NCBI GenBank assembly: GCA_041745535.1
Contig: JBGTIS010000279.1
Location: forward strand, 1-27,679
From: JBGTIS01 sp041745535
GTDB taxonomy: Bacteria; Bacteroidota; Bacteroidia; Cytophagales; Cyclobacteriaceae
Reading direction: 5' to 3'
DNA: 27,679 nt
Shown here: piece by piece, positions 23,084 through 27,679 of the stretch
Position numbering within the stretch: the first letter of the stretch is position 1
How the letters are laid out: each line of letters starts with the position of its first letter
Program-made: the position numbers and the translations under genes
The notes under the pieces: model-generated
The model's input: the letters and a program-made list of their open reading frames with translations, nothing else
Database searches by the model: none
What the model was told of the DNA's origin: nothing

Positions 23084-23452
23084 ACTGGGCCCAGCAATGG
23101 CACATACCTTTTTATCGAAACCTATGGTAGCTCCCGTGAATACTGGACTGATTTTATTAATCAGAACGCCAGAACCGCCGGGTGGGGTAGCGTTCTAAAG
23201 GTGGTGGTTCCTGACGCTATTGGCGCATACCATGGTGCCGTATGGGGAGCCGTAGGCGGTGTGGCAGGTTCAATCATTGTGGGTGTAACCGCTGGCCTTA
23301 TGAATTCAGCCAATGCTTGGATTTGGGGTACTATCTGGGGTGAAGTTGGCCAGAAAGCCGCCGATCCATTCAGCGGTACGCTCATATCGGTAAAACCAAC
23401 TTATGTGCAATCCGTTTATGGTACTAGGAATAGTTACATTATTCCTCGCTAA
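23084..23452 (+). pseudogene. Glycine-zipper/bacteriocin-like C-terminal fragment
   Basis: The frame is open from a TAA at 23081 to the stop at 23452, about 122 codons, with no ATG and only a mid-frame GTG (23201). It reads FIETYGSSREYWTDFINQN, then PDAIGAYHGAVWGAVGGVAG and SIIVGVTAGLMNSANAWIWG, and ends SVYGTRNSYIIPR. The GxxxG-rich, Ala/Gly/Ile stretch of about 45 residues resembles the hydrophobic cores of class II bacteriocins and of glycine-zipper secreted proteins of Bacteroidota. The missing start, the nearby broken genes and the abrupt left border suggest a truncated remnant. Family and function are not established. Confidence 0.5.
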
Positions 23453-23506
23453 TTATGCAAGCCTATGTATCTCAATATTTCAAACAACTTAGACGTGCCA
23501 GCCTGA

Positions 23507-23836
23507 TCGGCTATATCGTCATCGTCGCTGGGCCGTTCCCAGCCAGAACTACCTTTACGGGTTGGGAACCCAAAAAGATTGACCGCTACCTATAAACGGA
23601 ACGGCACGGTATCCTTAATTGCAGCCCTGGCTGTGCATAGTGGAGAGATTACAGCAGAAACCATTGACAGCAACAACCATAAAAACTTTTTAAAGTTCAT
23701 AAAAAAGCTCTATCGCGAATACCCCAAGAAACACTTGCACATTATTGCCGACAATTTAAATGTTCATAAGCATCATAAAGTTAAGGAGTGGCTATCCACT
23801 AAAAAAAGGGTCAACATGCATTTTACCCCCACTTAA
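23507..23836 (+). mobile_element. IS630-family transposase fragment (DDE domain, both ends missing)
   Basis: The frame after the TGA at 23504 reads LGRSQPELPLRVGNPKRLTAT, YKRNGTVSLIAALAVHSG, then IDSNNHKNFLKFIKKL and HLHIIADNLNVHKHHKV, ending MHFTPT then TAA. This is the middle of the DDE_3 domain of IS630-type transposases: the D in IADNLNVH is the second catalytic Asp, and HFTPT normally continues into a YSSWLNQ-E motif carrying the catalytic Glu, which is cut off. The N-terminal helix-turn-helix part and the first Asp region are also absent, so the element is inactive. Its right border coincides with the AraC-regulator remnant at 23833-23838. Confidence 0.83.
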
Positions 23837-24199
23837 ATTCGTTGCTCTTCTTTAATTTCTAAAATTGGTGTTCCATCAATTTTAAAAAGTGGCGATTGGT
23901 ATAGGCTTTCTGACCGACTATTTGGATTCAGGAAATCCTCGGAAAACAAACAGGTGTAGATATTTTGTTGAAAGTGTTTCCCAAGAATAAGGAATATGGG
24001 GATTTCCAAAAAACAAGATTGTTCCCTTTGCTTCAAAACTTCTGTCGGCATAATGAATTTTGCTTTTACCCGTAGTAAGGCAAATTTTGTAAAAGTCTTT
24101 TCGACTGTAAATACGTGTAGCGTTACTGTCTTCCTCAATTTGAAAGACATTGAAACCTTTTAATTTTAGTTCATTATTAAATTCAGATACCGTACGCAT
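23837..24199 (-). pseudogene. AraC-family regulator N-terminal half, frameshifted and truncated
   Basis: From ATG 24199 (MRTVSEFNNELKLKGFNVF) the reading YSRKDFYKICLTTGKSKIHYADRSFE, ILFFGNPHIPYSWETLSTKY (split by short turns) is the cupin-like effector domain of Bacteroidota AraC-type regulators. Near 23958-23965 the frame is lost; one frame over it continues YTCLFSEDFLNPNSRSESLYQSPLFKI (turns between) and GTPILEIKEEQRI. The DNA-binding helix-turn-helix half is absent: the sequence ends at EEQR(I) exactly where the IS630 fragment ends on the other strand. The gene is therefore doubly broken and cannot bind DNA. Confidence 0.83.
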
Positions 24200-24229
24200 A
24201 ACTTTTGCAAAGTTAAGAAATTCAAACAT

Positions 24230-24583
24230 TCCTAATTTGCTATATGTTTAAATTCTTTGAATTGGTATCTTCAGATTACACATAACTTCCCATAATTCAT
24301 TTTTCCTTTCCCTTTGTTGCCAGAACCAGTAATTTACCGGTAACCTTAAATTGTATTTTTCTGGTTTTTTACCGCTTTTTTGCCTCCGTTACTTTCTTCC
24401 GCCTCACTCATACCCCCGTCTTTTTTGTACTATTCCCTGAAATCACCTTTCCGTTAGGGATTCATTCAGATAGAAATAAAGATGCCTATGACTTGCTCCG
24501 GGTTTTCTTTACGGTATGTTTTTCAGTTCTGTGTATGCGGCAAATGGTTAATGTAACCGGAAGTATCTTCCTTAATTTTTCAA
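24230..24583. other. Intergenic region, mostly empty
   Basis: No convincing gene is seen. There is a 10-bp palindrome TTACCGGTAA at 24334-24343. Minus-strand translations are interrupted by frequent stops. Confidence 0.4.
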
Positions 24584-24670
24584 TTATTTCTTCTCCTCAC
24601 AAGGCTGTTTTCTGATGTAAGATTTCATGATTAAACGTGCATATTCCTGATCAGGCAGGGCTTTCCAATT
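24584..24670 (-). pseudogene. Protein-like C-terminal tail behind the dipeptidase gene
   Basis: On the minus strand, just after the dipeptidase stop but in another frame, the sequence reads ENWKALPDQEYARLIMKS followed by YIRKQPCEEKK and TAA (24584-24586). Composition and codon use look coding, but there is no start and a stop lies a few codons upstream. It may be the last piece of a deleted gene, or a former extension of the dipeptidase (which ends KMVE) cut off by a small insertion. The dipeptidase itself has a normal family end, which favours the first reading. Confidence 0.35.
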
Positions 24671-24675
24671 TTCTT

Positions 24676-25437
24676 TTACTCCACCATTTTATAACGTGCC
24701 TGGGCCTGTGCCCTGGAGAAGGCATTGAAATGCCACCATTCGCTGGTAATGGTGCTGAAACCGGCTTTTTGCATGGCAGCCCGCAACACCAACCGGTTTT
24801 GTACCTGCTGTCGGGTTAACTGTTCCCGGTCTATCATATCATCTTCCATTACCGGATAGGCCAGCGGACCAAAGTAGTCGTAGGGTGTACCCATATCCAC
24901 AGGCTTGCCCGACGTATCGGCCAGGGTAAGGTCAATGGCTGAACCGTAGTTGTGGATAGAACCTTCTTTGGGATCAGCTACATATTTTATTCTTTGCTCA
25001 TACGGATCATCCAGGGTATTCCACAAGATGTACTGCACCCGCAGGGGCCTTACGCCATCGTATACCAGAAACCGGTACGCAGGATGGGCGGCTTTCAGAA
25101 ACCGGTGGGCATTGGCCAGCATTCGCGCCACTTCGGGTTGCAGATAGCAATGCGCTAAATCGCCATATACATCTACTCCCACAAAATTATCGGTAGTACT
25201 GTATTTCAGTTCCACAAAAATAGTGGAATCGATAGTCTGTATGTTCACCAGCCCCTGGTCGATCAGGCTTTGCTCCAGGGTGTCTGTCACGGGTTGTGCC
25301 CTGGCAGGAGGGACAACTGTTTGCCGGTTCGAATCGGTTTCTACTTCGGCGGCAGCCTGTTCTTCTGGGGCTCCTCCACAACGCCATATCAGTACGCAGC
25401 AGCATACCATTATGATTTTCGTAAAAAAGTTTTTCAT
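24676..25437 (-). CDS. VanX/DdpX-like D-Ala-D-Ala dipeptidase, exported
   Basis: A zinc peptidase of family M15D that hydrolyses D-alanyl-D-alanine. I start at ATG 25437 (MKNFFTKIIMVCCCVLIWRC), giving 253 residues; an N-terminal export signal with a Cys at residue ~20 suggests a lipoprotein, although IWRC is not a canonical lipobox. A ~35-residue low-complexity linker (EEQAAAEVETDSNRQ) precedes the enzyme. Zinc and catalytic residues are in place: FVYD-type strand YRFLVYDGVRPL with the conserved Arg, SIHNYGSAIDLTL (SxHxxGxAxD, His and Asp ligands), and SEWWHFNAF with the Glu base and the third His. A linked resistance system (vanHA) is absent, so a role in wall turnover or D-Ala salvage is more likely. 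It is divergent from the DgcN/DgcA-like genes. Confidence 0.9.
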   Translation of the reverse strand: MKNFFTKIIMVCCCVLIWRCGGAPEEQAAAEVETDSNRQTVVPPARAQPVTDTLEQSLIDQGLVNIQTIDSTIFVELKYSTTDNFVGVDVYGDLAHCYLQPEVARMLANAHRFLKAAHPAYRFLVYDGVRPLRVQYILWNTLDDPYEQRIKYVADPKEGSIHNYGSAIDLTLADTSGKPVDMGTPYDYFGPLAYPVMEDDMIDREQLTRQQVQNRLVLRAAMQKAGFSTITSEWWHFNAFSRAQAQARYKMVE

Positions 25438-25581
25438 CAGTACGGTCATATCATCATTTTACCTGCCAAATAAACATATTTTTTCCTATTTTGAATAATC
25501 GCGAAAGCTATTGCCGTTTTCGCCATTTTTTGGTTATCTATGTTGAAGAAATTACCGTAAAACAAAACAATTACTTACCCT

Positions 25582-26652
25582 ATGGATGGAAACGCGATTG
25601 TGCTCACTTCCGGAACTTTACACAGTGCACGGGCTAAAACCACCCACGGCCTCATCAGAAGCACTTCACGCTATCATATTGTGGGCGTGATTGCCCCTGC
25701 TGAAGCAGGTCAGGATGCCGGCGAAGTACTGGATGGCCAACACCGAAAAATTCCTGTTTATGCTTCGATTACCGATTGCATGGAAACCATTACTGAAAAG
25801 CCTGAGTTCTGTATCATTGGGGTGGCCAGCAAAGGAGGTGTATTGCCTGCCGACCTGAAACCTATTGTAATAGAAGCCATACAGGCGGGCTGCTCTATCG
25901 TAAATGGGTTGCACCAATACCTGAGCGATATGGACGACCTCCGCACCCTGGCCGAGCGCCATCAGGTCAGGCTGATTGATATTCGCAAGCCCCGGCCCAA
26001 AAGCGAACTTAAGTTCTGGAGCGGCAGCATCCGGCAGGTACAGTGCATGCGGCTGGCCGTGTTGGGCACCGACTGTAATTTAGGTAAGCGCACCACCACC
26101 AAGTTCTTAACCGAAGCCCTTACTGGTGCCGGTTACAAAGCAGAGATGATTTATACCGGGCAAACGGGCTGGATGCAGGGCAGCCAATACGGTTTTATCT
26201 TCGATTCTACCTTCAACGACTTTATTTCCGGAGAAATTGAACACGCCTTGGTTTCCTGCTGGGAAGAAGCCCAACCGGATATTATGCTGGTAGAAGGGCA
26301 AAGCGCCCTGAGAAATCCTACCGGTCCGGGTGGCGCTGAGTTCCTCGCTTCCGGCGAGATCCGGCACGTGGTGCTGCAACACGCCCCTTCGCGAAAGTAT
26401 TTCAGTGGCACGGAAGATATCGGCGGTATTACCATTCCTTCGCTGGAAAGTGAGGTAGCGCTTATCAGCATGTATGGGGCCGAGGTAATTGGCATTGCCC
26501 TGAACACCTACGAACTCACCCATGAAGAAGCCCTGGCCTACAAACATCAGTACCAGGAATTGTTAAGGATCCCGGTGGTATTGCCCATTGAAGAAGGCGT
26601 ACAGGATTTACTGCCTGTGATCAAAAATAGTATTCAAACTTTTAAAGCATAG
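25582..26652 (+). CDS. dgcN: DUF1611 protein, DgcN-like (D-glutamate N-acetyltransferase family)
   Basis: The protein has 356 residues. The N-terminal domain (~1-135) resembles a Rossmann-like fold (YHIVGVIAPAEAGQDAGEVL, FCIIGVASKGGVLP). The C-terminal domain carries a P-loop-type motif MRLAVLGTDCNLGKRTTT (near 155-172), and MLVEGQSALRNPTGPGGAEFL and HAPSRKYF are hallmark DUF1611 sequences. Characterised members (DgcN) acetylate D-glutamate, and the partner DgcA then racemises N-acetyl-D-glutamate. Here the next gene, 26 nt downstream, is an enolase-superfamily epimerase, exactly that pairing. The role in this organism is inferred; muropeptide-derived D-Glu is the plausible substrate given the adjacent dipeptidase. 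The symbol follows family and context. Confidence 0.85.
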   Translation: MDGNAIVLTSGTLHSARAKTTHGLIRSTSRYHIVGVIAPAEAGQDAGEVLDGQHRKIPVYASITDCMETITEKPEFCIIGVASKGGVLPADLKPIVIEAIQAGCSIVNGLHQYLSDMDDLRTLAERHQVRLIDIRKPRPKSELKFWSGSIRQVQCMRLAVLGTDCNLGKRTTTKFLTEALTGAGYKAEMIYTGQTGWMQGSQYGFIFDSTFNDFISGEIEHALVSCWEEAQPDIMLVEGQSALRNPTGPGGAEFLASGEIRHVVLQHAPSRKYFSGTEDIGGITIPSLESEVALISMYGAEVIGIALNTYELTHEEALAYKHQYQELLRIPVVLPIEEGVQDLLPVIKNSIQTFKA

Positions 26653-26678
26653 TTACTGCCGCCATAAAACATCCCAAT

Positions 26679-27679
26679 ATGAAGATCAAAACCATACACG
26701 TCAGCAGAGAAAATCTTAAACTAACCCGCCCGTATGCCATTGCCTATAAAATGGTTGACACCGTTGTGAATTGTATTGTTGAAATCGTAAGCGATACGGG
26801 CTTATCAGGCTGGGGTGCCAGCAATCCCAGCAAACATGTGGTGGGAAAATCTGTGGAAGATACCATTCAGCATTTCTCATCGCATTATCCAAACTGGCTG
26901 ATTGGTCGCGATATCCGGGAAATGAATCAGTTGTGCGATGAGGTACATGCCCATTATCCGGATAATCCCGGTGTACGGGTAGCCCTGGAGGTGGCCCTGC
27001 ACGATTTGTTTGCCCAGTACCTGCAGGTACCTTTGGTTACTTTTCTGGGGCAGAAAATCAAGTCGATGCCTACTTCCATCACCATCGGCATCAAATCCGT
27101 GGAAGAAACGCTGACCGAAGCGGAGGAATATGTAGGCCGTGGCTTTAAAATTCTGAAAGTAAAGCTGGGCAAATCGCTGGAGGAAGACCTGGAACGCATC
27201 GCCAAACTCAAAGAGAAATATCAGGATAACATTCTGATCCGCATTGATGCCAATCAGGGTTATAACGCCCAGCAAACCGAAGAGTTCTATAACAAAACCC
27301 TTGATTACGACTTGGAACTGATCGAACAACCCCTGCCCGCCAAAGCAGTAGAAGAAATGAAGCACCTGCACCTGGCCATCCGCAATGTAATTGCCGCCGA
27401 TGAATCGCTGATTAGTCCGAGAGATGCATTTTATCTGGCTTCTGATCGGGTAGCCTGCGGTATTTTCAATATCAAACTGATGAAATGTGGCGGTATTAAA
27501 CCCGCCCAGGCCATTGCTACCATTGCCCAACAGGCCGATATTGACCTGATGTGGGGCTGTAACGACGAAAGTATTATCAGCATTACGGCTGCGCTGCATG
27601 TGGCCCTCTCCTGCCCCAATACCCAATACCTGGACCTGGATGGCAGCCTGGATTTAGCCCAGGATGTAGTAAAAGGCGG
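26679..27679 (+). CDS. Dipeptide epimerase / N-acyl-D-glutamate racemase (enolase superfamily), 3' end outside window
   Basis: From ATG 26679 the frame stays open to the right edge (333 codons). The N-terminal capping domain (MKIKTIHVSRENLKLTRPY) is followed by the TIM barrel with all the catalytic marks of the muconate-lactonising subgroup: ILKVKLG (KxK base), IRIDANQ, LIEQPLP and AADES (three metal-binding carboxylates), and NIKLMKCGGI (second Lys). The late DLDG (DxD-like) motif is typical of L-Ala-D/L-Glu epimerases, which convert murein-derived L-Ala-D-Glu to L-Ala-L-Glu. The DUF1611 neighbour instead suggests a DgcA-type N-acetyl-D-glutamate racemase. Both are close relatives, and sequence alone does not decide. 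It probably forms an operon with the preceding gene. Confidence 0.9.
   Translation, partial: MKIKTIHVSRENLKLTRPYAIAYKMVDTVVNCIVEIVSDTGLSGWGASNPSKHVVGKSVEDTIQHFSSHYPNWLIGRDIREMNQLCDEVHAHYPDNPGVRVALEVALHDLFAQYLQVPLVTFLGQKIKSMPTSITIGIKSVEETLTEAEEYVGRGFKILKVKLGKSLEEDLERIAKLKEKYQDNILIRIDANQGYNAQQTEEFYNKTLDYDLELIEQPLPAKAVEEMKHLHLAIRNVIAADESLISPRDAFYLASDRVACGIFNIKLMKCGGIKPAQAIATIAQQADIDLMWGCNDESIISITAALHVALSCPNTQYLDLDGSLDLAQDVVKG

Noticed and set aside
25437..25449. Vancomycin-resistance interpretation of the VanX-like gene
   Set aside because: No D-lactate dehydrogenase plus D-Ala-D-Lac ligase pair is adjacent; the D-2-hydroxyacid dehydrogenase at 13.5 kb is distant and lacks a linked ligase.
26877..27626. 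249-residue minus-strand frame at the right edge
   Set aside because: The plus strand carries the enolase-superfamily epimerase with all catalytic motifs; the minus frame is its shadow.

Overview
The window looks like chromosomal DNA of a Bacteroidota member, probably order Cytophagales. The evidence is a large secreted leucine-rich-repeat protein ending in a type IX secretion (T9SS) sorting domain, promoters that fit the Bacteroidota pattern TTG-N17..23-TAnnTTTG, weak or absent Shine-Dalgarno sequences, and protein families typical of that phylum. Genus is not resolved. No rRNA, tRNA or CRISPR array was recognised.

Layout. (1) 1-2.7 kb: the start of an HU-like DNA-binding protein (leaving on the left), a RelE/ParE-type toxin-antitoxin pair, and a polytopic membrane protein. 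(2) 2.7-4.05 kb: a decayed island with palindromic repeats, a 3' remnant of a TolC-family gene, and a doubly broken Uma2-family nuclease gene between ~150-bp direct repeats. (3) 4.05-8.4 kb, minus strand: an intact TolC-family outer-membrane protein, a methyltransferase with a zinc knuckle, and an acyl-CoA dehydrogenase with a clear terminator and a candidate operator. (4) 8.7-11.8 kb, plus strand: the 955-residue LRR/T9SS protein, then a 42-codon membrane peptide gene with an excellent promoter. (5) 11.9-16.5 kb, minus strand: an atypical zinc-ribbon SDR, a D-2-hydroxyacid dehydrogenase, an orphan AT-rich gene and an Ldh/YlbC-type dehydrogenase. (6) 16.6-19.6 kb: a membrane-anchored serine hydrolase bracketed by a repeated hairpin, then a graveyard of fragments (IS5-type transposase start, acyl-CoA synthetase C-terminus, histidine kinase C-terminus). 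(7) 19.7-20.8 kb: a Tat-exported Gfo/Idh/MocA oxidoreductase. (8) 21-24.2 kb: a second graveyard with two MntA/HepT (nucleotidyltransferase/HEPN) modules, both with a broken HEPN gene, an intact UPF0158 gene, a glycine-zipper fragment, an IS630 transposase fragment and an AraC-regulator fragment joined tail to tail. (9) 24.7 kb to the end: a VanX-like D-Ala-D-Ala dipeptidase divergent from a DUF1611/DgcN gene and a dipeptide-epimerase/DgcA-like gene that runs off the right edge.

How genes work together. The clearest functional module is the right end, where three genes fit catabolism of peptidoglycan-derived D-amino acids: a periplasmic dipeptidase plus a DgcN/DgcA-like pair known elsewhere for D-glutamate breakdown. 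The toxin-antitoxin pair at 0.7-1.1 kb looks intact. Much of the rest is independent housekeeping genes separated by repeats and debris. No complete new defence or mobile system was found. The most unusual items are the SDR family member that lacks the catalytic tyrosine, the promoter-backed micro-ORF, and the repeated loss of HEPN toxins.
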